A DNA stretch of 64,000 nucleotides from JBCCFC01 sp965213595 (GTDB taxonomy: Bacteria; Chloroflexota; Anaerolineae; Caldilineales; Caldilineaceae), in contig CBDBZO010000001.1 of the NCBI GenBank assembly GCA_965213595.1, forward strand, positions 741,510 to 805,509, read 5' to 3'. A program made the position numbers and the translations under genes. Under the pieces are notes generated by a model, which was given only the letters and a program-made list of their open reading frames with translations, had not been told where the DNA came from and searched no databases. Of the stretch, positions 27,315 to 35,415 are shown in pieces; position 1 is the stretch's first letter; each line of letters begins with the position of its first letter.

Positions 27315-28406
27315 CTACTGGCTCGCCTTGACTGCATCCCACATGCGAGTGACGGCTTGGCGCTGCTCATCCGTCATGGGGCGGAAGAAGTTGGTCTCTT
27401 CCAGCACGCCCGGCTGATCAAAATCAAAGATGTCGACCACCGTCTCGTCGAGCAGGGGAATTGCCTCCTGGTTGGCGACGCCGTACCAATACATGTTGCC
27501 CATGTTGGCGATGGACTGGGGCGCAATGAGCGCGTCGAGGAAATCCTGGGCCAGCTCAACGTTGCGCGCGTTCTGGCTGATGGCATAGCCGCAGAGCCAG
27601 CCGATGCGCCCCTCCTCCGGCTGCACGTACTCGACCGGGACGCCCTCCTCTTCTAGCGTGCCGAAAATGTCCGGCCACGCGTTGCTCGCGATCCACACGT
27701 CGCCCGACGCCATGAGTTGGCTCAGCTCCGTCGAATCCACCCAGTAGGTGAGCACGTTTTGCTTGAGCTCGATCAGCTTCTCCTGCACCTGCTCCGTCTG
27801 CTCCGGTGTGAGATTCCACGGATCCTCGAAGCCGAGGGCCAGCGACGCCATCAGGCGGTTCGATTCGGGCAGATCGGCAATTGCCAGGTGGCCGGCATAC
27901 TCGGGATTCCACAGGTCGGCCCACGAGGTGGGCAGCTCGTCCACTTTGTCCGTGCGCACGAGAATCGATTCGTAACCCCATTCCCACGGCACAAAATAGG
28001 TTTCGCCGTCAAACTCGGCAAGCTCGGCCATCTCCGGCACGAGATCGTCCCAATTCTCCAGCTGCGACGTGTCGATGGGCTGCACGAGCTCGTTCTCGAC
28101 GTAAACGCCCCACCAGCTATCGCAGACGTGGACGATGTCCACCTCGAAGCCGCTCTGCATCTTGGCAAAGGCATCCGAATCCTGCTCCATGTAGGTGTAG
28201 TTGACCGTGGCGTCCGGGTGTTCGGCGGTGAAGGGCTCGAAGAATTCTTTCAGGTCATAGCCCGCCCAGTCCATCACGGTGAGTTCGTTGGGCGCGGCGC
28301 TATCAGAGGTGGCTTCGTCGTTTGTGCCGGTCGAAGTCACGCTGGCGCAGGCGGAGAGGAGCACCAGCAGCAGGAGAGTGCACGGGGTTAGGTAGATTTT
28401 CTTCAT
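27315..28406 (-). CDS. Polyamine-type solute-binding lipoprotein (PotD-like), copy 2
   Basis: The 363-residue lipoprotein (signal MKKIYLTPCTLLLLVLLSAC) has the same layout as its downstream paralogue: TVMDWAGYDLKEFFEPF, VDIVHVCDSWWGVYVENELVQPID and YFVPWEWGYESILVRTDK. The start at 28406 has AAAGGAA at good spacing; the ATG two codons earlier abuts that site. It is the first gene of the operon receptor, receptor, PotB, PotC, PotA, GNAT-nitrilase. Tandem separate copies here contrast with the fused copies in the other two transporters. Confidence 0.9.
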   Translation of the reverse strand: MKKIYLTPCTLLLLVLLSACASVTSTGTNDEATSDSAAPNELTVMDWAGYDLKEFFEPFTAEHPDATVNYTYMEQDSDAFAKMQSGFEVDIVHVCDSWWGVYVENELVQPIDTSQLENWDDLVPEMAELAEFDGETYFVPWEWGYESILVRTDKVDELPTSWADLWNPEYAGHLAIADLPESNRLMASLALGFEDPWNLTPEQTEQVQEKLIELKQNVLTYWVDSTELSQLMASGDVWIASNAWPDIFGTLEEEGVPVEYVQPEEGRIGWLCGYAISQNARNVELAQDFLDALIAPQSIANMGNMYWYGVANQEAIPLLDETVVDIFDFDQPGVLEETNFFRPMTDEQRQAVTRMWDAVKASQ

Positions 28407-28475
28407 GGACATTTCCTTTCATGGAGACAAGTAGCCTTGCGGCAAAAAGATCGGGAAACCAAATATCGCTACAGC

Positions 28476-28531
28476 AAAAAAAAGAGGTTTATACATGGCA
28501 AGCACTACGCAATGCTTGCCATGTATAAACC
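28476..28531 (-). terminator. Strong rho-independent terminator
   Basis: GGTTTATACATGGCAAGCA (28486-28504) and its perfect reverse complement (28513-28531) form a 19-bp stem with an 8-nt loop. On the minus strand it is followed by CTC and eight T residues (28476-28483). It lies between the HerA-like gene and the polyamine operon, both on the minus strand. It should end HerA transcription, or act as a leader attenuator if the operon promoter lies further upstream. Confidence 0.85.
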
Positions 28532-28696
28532 TTCGGTCTGATGCGAAGAACGTTTCTGATCCTGGTTTGGCCAGCGCAACTGATCAAATAAGGAGCTAAC
28601 TTAATCGATATCTAATTCCTTGACAATTAGGGGGGCAATCGTTTGTATATATTACTGTAAATAAATCTGTTGTCAAGTAGCAAAATGTCGATTTAA

Positions 28697-31378
28697 TTAT
28701 TCGCGTGCCTCATCATTTACCTTCGGCAGCGGATGCGCCGGAATCGTTGCCGTTAGCGGGCGACCGCGCTCGTCGTAGCGGATGTGCCACGCAGGCTTCC
28801 AGGCAAGCGCCACCAAGCGCACATCCACGTCCGTCCGGCGCGGCTTGAGCTCCTCGGTGGTTACGTCCGCCAGCGCGTCGGCCCAGCGCTTGGTGATGTC
28901 GTCGGTTTGCTCCTTAAGCTCCGTTTCCAGCTCTTCCTTGTCCTCTTCCAAATCCTTGATCTCCGCCTCGGCTTCCTCGATATCCATGCGCGCTTTGTTC
29001 GTCATGCGGCGCTTGGTGGCGGCGCGGCTGAAGCCGCGCGTGGTCTTGCGGCCGACAAAGTAGCCCAGTACGCTTTCGCCAATGCCGATCAGCTCCTCGT
29101 TGCGGCGCGACTTGAGCTCCATCTCGTCCTCGGCCAGATCGTGCTGCTTTTTGCGCAGCCGCTCCTGCACGCGCTCGATCTTTGTCGCGTAGCTTTCTTC
29201 CAGCTTGTCCACTTCGGCGTCGCGCCGTTCGCGGGCCGCCTCCTGCAGACGGCGCTGGAAGGCGCGCTCCGGCTCGCCCGGCTGCTCGTGAACGCCCAAG
29301 TCCTCGTGCACGCGAATGGGTAGCCGCTTGTTGTAATAGAGCCAATCCGACAAATCTTTTTCAATCGATTTGAGCTTGGAGGACGAGTTGGCCTCTTTGG
29401 GCGGCGGCGCAAAAAACGGCCCCTGGTCCACGTCGACCCGCTCCGGCTGCTTGAGCAAGTCGCGCACGTCGAGCGGCAGCCGATCCGCGTCGGCCCAGTC
29501 GACGCCGCCGAGACCGCGCGGCGGGTCGGTCAGCAGAATCAGCGCCTCCTGCTCGTCGATCTCGCGCTTGCGATCGACAAAGCGCACGGTCGATGCAGTG
29601 ACGACGGCGGGTTCGTAGAGCAGCTGCACCGCCTGCGCCTCGATCTCGCCGACCTCCTGCATCAGGTAGCGCACCGCTTCCCGTTCACCCATGGCCAGCG
29701 GCAGGTAAATCTGCTCGACGCTGGGATCGAGCGCAGGCGGGGTAGCGGAAAAGCCGGAGGGAGCGCTTGGCTGTTTTCCGTTTTCTGTTTTCTGTTTTCC
29801 GTTTTTTGTTGGCTGTGGTGACGCCGCGACTGCATCGCCCGATGGAGCCGCATACTGCTGCGGAACGCCGAGATCGCCAGCGGGCGTCGCGCCGACGGGG
29901 ACGGGTTGCTTCGCCTCGGTTGGCCCTGCTGACGTGTTGACGGGAGCCGTGGGGCGTTCGCGCACAAGCTGTTTGACCTGTGGCCTCGTCAGCGGGCCGC
30001 GCAGGTAGCTTTGTGCCCAGCGCGTGTGAAAAATCACCGGCTCGTCCTCGTGGACGTTGTGCATGAGGAAGACGCGGCTGTCGAGCTGCGAGATGGCTTG
30101 GTCGTAGTCCATGGGCTCTTCGCTCATGGCGCGGTGGCCCGCCTCGGCGATAGCCCCCTCCAGCCCCTGGAGGACGCGCGCCTTGTCGCGCTCGGCCTGT
30201 AGTTTGCCAATCAACCACGTGCCCGCGTTGGTCAAGCCCTTGTAGTCAATGTCGACCGGGTTCTGCGTCACCAAAATGCAGCCGACGCCATAGGCGCGCG
30301 CCTGCTTGAGCAGCGTGAGCAGCGGGCGCTTGGAGGGCGGCTCGGCCACGGGCGGGAAAAAGCCAAAGACTTCGTCGAAATAGAGCAGCGCGCGCAGGCT
30401 CGTCGTGCCCGATTGGCGGCGCATCCACGTGATCAAATTTTCCAGCAGCAGCGTGACGAAGAACATGCGCTCGCGCTCGCTGAGGTGGGCGATGTAGAAA
30501 ATCGAGTGGCGCGGCTGGCCGTCGTCGGTGTAGAAGAGCGTCTCCACGTCCAGCGGTTCGCCCTGCAGCCAGCCCTGAAAGCTGGGCGCGGCCATCAAGT
30601 TGTTAAACTGCATCGCCAACTCGAAGCGATCCTTCTGCGGGAAAAAGGTGTCCACGTCAAAGACACCAATCTGGCGCAGCGGCGGCTCCTGCAGCGCGGT
30701 GATCAGCTTGGCTAAATCAAGGTCTTCGTTCCGCTGCCAGTAGTGCTCAAAAATGTTGGCGAGCAAAATCGCCTCGCGGCTCTGCATCGGATCGGCCTTA
30801 ATGTCGAGCAGCCCCAGCAGCGCCGCCACCGTGCCGCTGATCCGCTCGCGGATCGCCTCGGCTTCCGTCTCAAAATCAAGCTGGGGCGCGGCCAGGCTGC
30901 CGAGAATATTGATCGGCAGCCCCGCATCCGAGCCGGGCGTGAAGACCGTGTACTTGGTCGTCTCCATCAGCCGCTGGATGCGGTCGGCGGGGTCGATGCC
31001 CCACTCTTCGAGGCCGTTGCGCCACGTCTCGGCGATCTGGCCCGCATATTCCTCCACGGATTGGCCCTTGCGCGCCGCATCGTCGGCGTTGATCCACGGC
31101 TCGAAGTCAACAGGCTGCATCTCCGGAAATTGCAGCAGCAGGTTGACCATGTCGCCCTTGGGGTCGATCAGGATGGCGGGGACTTTGTCCAGCGCGGCCT
31201 CTTCGAGCAGGCCGATGCAGAGACCCGTTTTGCCGCTGCCCGTCATGCCGACACAGACGGCGTGGGTGGTCAGGTCGCGCGCGTCGTAGCTGATGGGCTC
31301 GTCGCGGCGCTCACCGGTTTTGAGATCGTAGCGTGCGCCGAGGTAGAAGGAGCCGAGCTGTTCGGGGGGTGCATTCAT
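28697..31378 (-). CDS. HerA-like / DUF87 ATP-binding protein with long coiled-coil C-terminus
   Basis: This 893-residue protein belongs to the HerA-FtsK-VirB4 type of P-loop ATPases. Walker A is CVGMTGSGKTG (about residue 43), ILIDPKGDM follows, and Walker B is LLYFDEVFGFF (about residue 335), then ILVTQNPVDIDYKGL and FLMHNVHEDEP. Residues from about 480 to 560 are a Pro/Ala-rich linker with a repeat-encoded KNGKQKTENGKQ segment. The last 300 residues are charged and largely coiled-coil (about 700-820). HerA relatives translocate DNA during repair or conjugation; no nurA is nearby. Cellular role unknown. Confidence 0.82.
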   Translation of the reverse strand: MNAPPEQLGSFYLGARYDLKTGERRDEPISYDARDLTTHAVCVGMTGSGKTGLCIGLLEEAALDKVPAILIDPKGDMVNLLLQFPEMQPVDFEPWINADDAARKGQSVEEYAGQIAETWRNGLEEWGIDPADRIQRLMETTKYTVFTPGSDAGLPINILGSLAAPQLDFETEAEAIRERISGTVAALLGLLDIKADPMQSREAILLANIFEHYWQRNEDLDLAKLITALQEPPLRQIGVFDVDTFFPQKDRFELAMQFNNLMAAPSFQGWLQGEPLDVETLFYTDDGQPRHSIFYIAHLSERERMFFVTLLLENLITWMRRQSGTTSLRALLYFDEVFGFFPPVAEPPSKRPLLTLLKQARAYGVGCILVTQNPVDIDYKGLTNAGTWLIGKLQAERDKARVLQGLEGAIAEAGHRAMSEEPMDYDQAISQLDSRVFLMHNVHEDEPVIFHTRWAQSYLRGPLTRPQVKQLVRERPTAPVNTSAGPTEAKQPVPVGATPAGDLGVPQQYAAPSGDAVAASPQPTKNGKQKTENGKQPSAPSGFSATPPALDPSVEQIYLPLAMGEREAVRYLMQEVGEIEAQAVQLLYEPAVVTASTVRFVDRKREIDEQEALILLTDPPRGLGGVDWADADRLPLDVRDLLKQPERVDVDQGPFFAPPPKEANSSSKLKSIEKDLSDWLYYNKRLPIRVHEDLGVHEQPGEPERAFQRRLQEAARERRDAEVDKLEESYATKIERVQERLRKKQHDLAEDEMELKSRRNEELIGIGESVLGYFVGRKTTRGFSRAATKRRMTNKARMDIEEAEAEIKDLEEDKEELETELKEQTDDITKRWADALADVTTEELKPRRTDVDVRLVALAWKPAWHIRYDERGRPLTATIPAHPLPKVNDEARE
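29771..29810. repeat. Heptad repeat inside the HerA-like gene
   Basis: CTGTTTTCCGTTTTCTGTTT and the following bases are GTTTTCT/GTTTTCC words with a 7-base period. They are read in frame as KNGKQKTENGKQ in the interdomain linker. Because 7 is not a multiple of 3, the peptide changes with each unit. Confidence 0.75.
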
Positions 31379-31416
31379 GGGAAGCGTGATGCGTGAGCAG
31401 TTGGTTACGTGAAAAG

Positions 31417-31815
31417 TTAAAGAATTTCGACCGCCAAGATGTTGCGGTCATTGGCGATGGTGAAGTCGCTGTCGGTTGTCAACGCCAGCTGGCAGCCGCT
31501 TTCAAGAAAGGTGGCGAGAATGATCGAGTCAACGGTAGCAAGGCCGATGCCAGCGCGATAGCGAGCGGAATTGGTGGCGATTTGTACCGATACGGGAGCG
31601 AGCGTGATATTGGAAAGCTCTTGCATCAGTGCAACAGTTGTTGATGCTACATCGGCCTTGGCACGCGGATAATAGTAGTTGTAAAGTTCGGCGACTGTTA
31701 AAGTCGAGACAACAAGATCGTGGGCGCCTACCAACGCTTGGTTCCAAATGTTGATTGCACGAGCGTTACCCTCGCCGTACTGTATAAAAAATCCAGTATC
31801 AAGCCTCAAAATCAC
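31417..31815 (-). CDS. PIN-domain protein (VapC-like toxin)
   Basis: The 132-residue PIN-fold protein has the first acidic residue in RLDTGFFIQY, Glu in STLTVAELYNYYY, Asp in GLATVDSIILATFLE and Asp in LTTDSDFTIA, the usual set of metal-binding acids in RNase toxins. The start is GTG at 31815, overlapping the antitoxin gene by 17 bp. It probably cleaves tRNA or rRNA when released from its partner. Confidence 0.82.
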   Translation of the reverse strand: MILRLDTGFFIQYGEGNARAINIWNQALVGAHDLVVSTLTVAELYNYYYPRAKADVASTTVALMQELSNITLAPVSVQIATNSARYRAGIGLATVDSIILATFLESGCQLALTTDSDFTIANDRNILAVEIL

Positions 31816-32146
31816 GATCCGCCCGCCCCTCGTGGATTTCGTCCCAGTTCGCTCCCTTCAGGTGCTTGAATAGCTCACCTAGTTGACGCATCTTCTCCTG
31901 ATCGGCTTCGCTCAACGGCGTGCCCGGCCTCCAGGCCTCGCTGGAGGCTGAATCATTAACTGATACATCGTTTTTGTAAACTACCTGTTCTTTACGGAGG
32001 ACTTGCTCACTCTGTGCTGTTCCATTCGCTCGCGGCTGCACGACCAGCACCACATCCGCCTCGCCGGGCGGCAGCGAGCTGTGGGGGATGTCGATGTGCA
32101 GGGAGCCGTCGGTGGCAATGGTGGTTTGGGTCGTTAGGGTTTGCAT
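31799..32146 (-). CDS. Antitoxin-like partner of the PIN protein
   Basis: The 115-residue product begins with a short beta-rich domain (TIATDGSLHIDIPHSSLPPGEADVVLVVQP) typical of small antitoxins preceding PIN genes. It ends in an acidic toxin-binding tail with GTPLSEADQEKMRQLGELFKHL. ATG 32146 is preferred because AAAAGG lies seven bases upstream. Overlap with the PIN gene supports a toxin-antitoxin operon. Confidence 0.72.
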   Translation of the reverse strand: MQTLTTQTTIATDGSLHIDIPHSSLPPGEADVVLVVQPRANGTAQSEQVLRKEQVVYKNDVSVNDSASSEAWRPGTPLSEADQEKMRQLGELFKHLKGANWDEIHEGRADRDFEA

Positions 32147-32249
32147 GGGTGGCCTTTTCATTCAGCACAAGCGGTGCGGTTGGGCGCTGGTCATTTTACC
32201 GGGAAAGCCCGTGCCGAACAAATGAGCGCAACCGACAAGAAAGTTTGTC

Positions 32250-32308
32250 AACACGGATAAGGGGGAACGCGGACAAAAACTCTATCCGCGTTCCCCCTTA
32301 TCCGTGTT
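32250..32308. repeat. Perfect 24-bp inverted repeat (hairpin)
   Basis: Bases 32250-32273 (core CACGGATAAGGGGGAACGCG) pair perfectly with 32285-32308 around an 11-nt loop. It lies upstream of the antitoxin gene and contains the CACGGAT word of the element at 201-387. There is no T-run on either side, so a terminator role is doubtful. Confidence 0.75.
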
Positions 32309-32557
32309 TATCCATGCGCGAAAGGGCCCGTCTTGGTGACCGGCCCTTCGTCGGGTGAGCGCGAAATTGGCTTCTCGGAATGAGTGCGGTGGTTCGATGT
32401 GAGCATCGGCGACTGTGTGCGGTGACAAGCTTTCGGGCTCGGCTTGAGTGTAGCGCGTTCGGGCAGGGCGTGCGGCGCGCTGGGGCACAGATTTGGTGTG
32501 TTCTGCTTCACACCTCAAAATTTCCTCGCCCTTCTTTTCGCACCTTTGTTCTACGCT

Positions 32558-32586
32558 TTGTGATATCTCTACTCTTTGGCTATACT
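32558..32586 (+). promoter_or_regulatory. Promoter of the truncated duplicate gene
   Basis: TTGTGA (32558-32563) and TATACT (32581-32586) are separated by 17 bp. The surrounding sequence, from TTCGCACCTTTGTTCTACGC to the start codon, is repeated at 34034-34135, so the promoter was duplicated with the gene. Confidence 0.65.
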
Positions 32587-32636
32587 GTAGATTGTAGTGG
32601 ACGCAAAAACTTACCGCTCGCTCAACAAAGGTTATC

Positions 32637-33047
32637 ATGAACAATGCGCAGCTCGCCAGCCAGCTTTCCGCCTTCGACGTACCGCACCTGCGGGTGCCAA
32701 GTGCCGCTGCGGATGTCGAGCCGCTGTCGAGCGAGCAGCTCATTCGCCAGCTCGCCCAGCACGACGACGCGCGCTACCACGAAGCGCTGATCCCGTTCTT
32801 CCTGCGCCACCCCGGATGCAGCGCGCTGGTTCCCAACATCATCGCGTCGCTGGATGCGGAGTCGGCGGAGGTGTTGCGGCACATGTATACTGCCGCCGTT
32901 TACTTGCAGCGGCTTTGGCGTAGCCAGTTGCGAATGTATTTGGACGCAGCGGAGCGACTGCCCAACGGTCTGGGGTTCAGCGGCGCGCGGCGCGGTCTAC
33001 CACCACCGCTGCCGAAGCCAAAAGGTGCGCCGATTAGAGCCGCGTGA
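32637..33047 (+). pseudogene. Truncated duplicate of the 34133 hypothetical gene
   Basis: Residues 1-105 (from MNNAQLASQLSAFDVPHLRV to the MYTAAVYLQRLW region) are nearly identical to the 169-residue protein at 34133-34642. Afterwards the sequence diverges into a Pro/Gly/Arg-rich tail (GFSGARRGLPPPLPKPKGA) and stops at 33047, about 32 residues short. The nucleotidyltransferase gene that follows the full copy is absent here. This is best read as a decayed duplicate, though it retains promoter and AAAGG ribosome-binding site and could still be expressed. Confidence 0.75.
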
Positions 33048-33233
33048 CCGCAGGGAGCACGTCCGCTGAAACCCCTTGTTGGGCGCGTAATACAGAATGC
33101 GTAGGTACGCCTACCCGCTGTTACGCCGCGCCATGCGTGGTTTGGATAGACATGTCTCTCCATCCCAAGTGTGATCTGCGACTTCGCTGCTTCCGGGTTT
33201 GTGATCAGGTCCAAGTAGTAGGTTTGATTGCTG

Positions 33234-33647
33234 TTACTTCCCAATCTCCCAGATATGACCGCCAGGATCCATGAAGCTGGCGGTGCGTACGCCCCAAGGC
33301 CGATCCATTGGACCATTCAGCAGCTCCACTCCGCGTGCGGTTAGCTCTGCGCACATTGCATCTACGTCATCCACTTCGATGGTGAACACAAAGCGAGACC
33401 CGGCCTCACGCCTTGCCACTGTTGCAGGCTCAATAAGCTCTCTCGCCGCCGTGGTCTTTAGCAGGTTGACGAGCGTGTTGCCGAACTTGAACACGATTGA
33501 GTCGTCGTCCTCAAACACCACCGGCAGGCTGAAGGCTGCTTGATAGAACTGCTTCGCGGCCTTCAGATCTTCGACGAACAGCGTGATGGCAGCAACACCC
33601 TTTGGCCAAGAACTCACTTCTGTACCTTCTTCTGTAAATTGGTCCAC
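33234..33647 (-). CDS. VOC-family (glyoxalase/bleomycin-resistance-like) protein
   Basis: The 137-residue single-domain VOC protein shows the paired beta-alpha-beta-beta-beta pattern: AITLFVEDLKAAKQFYQAAF at the front and FTIEVDDVDAMCAELTARGVELL with the end motif FMDPGGHIWEI. Start GTG 33647 has AGGAGA seven bases upstream. Members include metal-dependent lyases, dioxygenases and antibiotic-binding proteins; no specific substrate can be assigned. It lies between the two copies of the duplicated hypothetical gene. Confidence 0.85.
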   Translation of the reverse strand: MDQFTEEGTEVSSWPKGVAAITLFVEDLKAAKQFYQAAFSLPVVFEDDDSIVFKFGNTLVNLLKTTAARELIEPATVARREAGSRFVFTIEVDDVDAMCAELTARGVELLNGPMDRPWGVRTASFMDPGGHIWEIGK

Positions 33648-34053
33648 TAACGATCTCCTGTGGTGGCATTATGATATTTGTCGCGGCCCCGCAGGCAGCG
33701 GCACAAATGCTATCGCTGAGCGGCCCTACTATTAATTATACGGAAATTTCCCCCGTATGACGAAGTCTCTCCGCTCTGTATTTAACTATACGGCGTCTTC
33801 CAGATAAAGACAATACATGGCAATATATCAATACATGGAAATTTTCCACACATTTCCTTCAGTCAGCGGCTTATCTAGCACCTTCCACCTAATTCTGTCA
33901 GCGCGACGTTTGAGCGGAGGGCCACCTGCAAGCGCATTGCAGCCGCGCTGAATTCTTCTGGTAGCCCCGGTACTTCCCCTAAAAGGCAGTTATTTCCTCA
34001 ACCATTTGACACCTCCCTCGCTCTCTCGTCCTTTCGCACCTTTGTTCTACGCT
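33648..34053. other. Gene-free, A+T-richer stretch between VOC gene and second duplicate
   Basis: No supported gene. The stretch holds imperfect repeats of AATACATGG (around 33818-33840) and an imperfect ATACGG-CCGTAT inverted repeat (33740-33760). Its end merges into the duplicated promoter region. Confidence 0.4.
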
Positions 34054-34082
34054 TTGTTTTATTTCCGTTCTTTCGCTATACT
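34054..34082 (+). promoter_or_regulatory. Promoter of the hypothetical/nucleotidyltransferase pair
   Basis: TTGTTT (34054-34059) and TATACT (34077-34082) with 17-bp spacing, in a region duplicated from (or to) 32524-32636. AAAGG precedes the ATG at 34133. Confidence 0.6.
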
Positions 34083-34132
34083 GTGTTCCGTGGTAGACGA
34101 CAAAATTTACCGCTCGCTCAACAAAGGTTATC

Positions 34133-34642
34133 ATGAACAATGCGCAGCTCGCCAGCCAGCTTTCTGCCTTCGACGTACCGCATCTGCGGGTGCCAAGTGC
34201 CGTTGCGGATGTCGAGCCGCTCTCCAGCGAGCAGCTCATTCGCCAGCTTGCCCAGCACGCCGACGCGCGCTATCACGAAGCGCTGATTCCGTTCTTTCTG
34301 CGCCACCCCGAACGCAGCGCGCTGGTCCTCGACATTGCCGCGTCGTTGGATGAGGAGTCGGCGGAGACGTTGCGGCACATGTACACCGCGGCGGTCTATT
34401 TGCAGCAGCTCTGGGGCAATCAGATCCAACTCTATTTGGGCACATTGAAGCATTTGCCGAACTATTTTGGGCAGACCGATTTCAACCTGCCTGCGCCAGA
34501 TGTCCATTTCGGAGAAGCTGGACTGTACGCGCTAGCCGACTTATTTGAGGAGAAAACTGGCTACACATGGATTACCGTTTACAAGTCGGCGATGTCGCTA
34601 CTGCTGGATCAGCTTTATCTTGAGGCAGGCGATGTCTGGTGA
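34133..34642 (+). CDS. Conserved-looking hypothetical protein paired with a nucleotidyltransferase
   Basis: The 169-residue protein is not assigned to a named family. It is helical, with RVPSAVADVEPLSSEQL, YHEALIPFFLRHPERSALV and a C-terminal GYTWITVYKSAMSLLLDQL. Its stop overlaps the start of the nucleotidyltransferase gene by 11 bp (34632-34642), so the two are translationally coupled. A truncated second copy is at 32637. By position and coupling it could be the cognate antitoxin or substrate adaptor of the nucleotidyltransferase; this is inference. Confidence 0.72.
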   Translation: MNNAQLASQLSAFDVPHLRVPSAVADVEPLSSEQLIRQLAQHADARYHEALIPFFLRHPERSALVLDIAASLDEESAETLRHMYTAAVYLQQLWGNQIQLYLGTLKHLPNYFGQTDFNLPAPDVHFGEAGLYALADLFEEKTGYTWITVYKSAMSLLLDQLYLEAGDVW

Positions 34643-35189
34643 ATCCTTCGTGGACGCCGAGGGCGTTGATTTATTCTTGCAACGGTTGGCCCGCTGCTAT
34701 CGACGCCCCGGCAAGGTTTATTTGGTTGGTGGCACATCGCTGCTGTTGGTTGCAAGCAAGGAAGTCACTCGCGACATTGACTTGCAGTTTAGCGTGGAAG
34801 ATGGCAACTACGGCGAATTTGTGCGTTGCTTGCGCCAAGTGGGGCGCGAGCTTAAAGTGCCGGTCGAGCAGGTGTCGCCCGCGCAATTTATTCCGCTGCC
34901 CGCTGGCTACGAAACGCGCCATCGCTATGTTGGTCGCTTTGAGCAGCTTGAGGTGTTTCACTTTGATTTTTACTCGATTGCGTTGAGCAAGCTGCATCGC
35001 GGCAATGAAAAGGATTTTTCAGATGTGATGGCGATGCTGCGATCGGGCTTGATCAAGCAAGCCGCGCTGGAGCAGTATTTTGATGAAATTTTTCCAGAGC
35101 TGGATACGTATTTGACGGCGAGGCCAGATGTCTTTCGGAGAAATATGACGTTGTTGCAAAAGCAGTTGTCGTCGTTTCATGACAAATGA
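34632..35189 (+). CDS. Nucleotidyltransferase-fold protein (DUF6036/AbiEii-like)
   Basis: The 186-residue protein has the minimal nucleotidyltransferase signature: KVYLVGGTSLLLVASKEVTRDIDLQF, with GG-x-S and the D-x-D metal pair, then a conserved FDFYSIALSKLHRGNEKDFSDV motif typical of DUF6036/AbiEii-like proteins. ATG 34632 was chosen because it overlaps the preceding gene; an upstream start would add 29 unrelated residues. AbiEii/MenT toxins transfer nucleotides to tRNA. Toxin function here is a family-based hypothesis. Confidence 0.78.
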   Translation: MSGESFVDAEGVDLFLQRLARCYRRPGKVYLVGGTSLLLVASKEVTRDIDLQFSVEDGNYGEFVRCLRQVGRELKVPVEQVSPAQFIPLPAGYETRHRYVGRFEQLEVFHFDFYSIALSKLHRGNEKDFSDVMAMLRSGLIKQAALEQYFDEIFPELDTYLTARPDVFRRNMTLLQKQLSSFHDK

Positions 35190-35204
35190 TTTTGGAGAAT
35201 TGAC

Positions 35205-35402
35205 ATGGCAATCTTATCTACATCGTTGCCCGACGACGTGATGAAAAAACTGACGACACTGGCCAGCGACCAAGATAGTTCACCGGAGGAGCTGGTGCGC
35301 GACGGCGTTGAGCGCATGGTAGCGCAGCGCAATGCGGATTTTGTGATGGCGCTGGAGTATGTGCTGGAGAAGAATCAAGAACTTTATCAATATCTCTCAT
35401 AA
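35205..35402 (+). CDS. Small ribbon-helix-helix-like protein
   Basis: The 65-residue product MAILSTSLPDDVMKKLTTL... has the short beta-strand plus helix pattern of CopG/RHH antitoxins and a helical C-terminus (ADFVMALEYVLEKNQELYQYL). GGAG precedes the ATG at 35205, 15 bp after the nucleotidyltransferase stop. It begins the run leading to TcmP (13 bp gap) and may regulate that operon. Confidence 0.65.
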   Translation: MAILSTSLPDDVMKKLTTLASDQDSSPEELVRDGVERMVAQRNADFVMALEYVLEKNQELYQYLS

Positions 35403-35415
35403 TTGGAAGTGAGTT

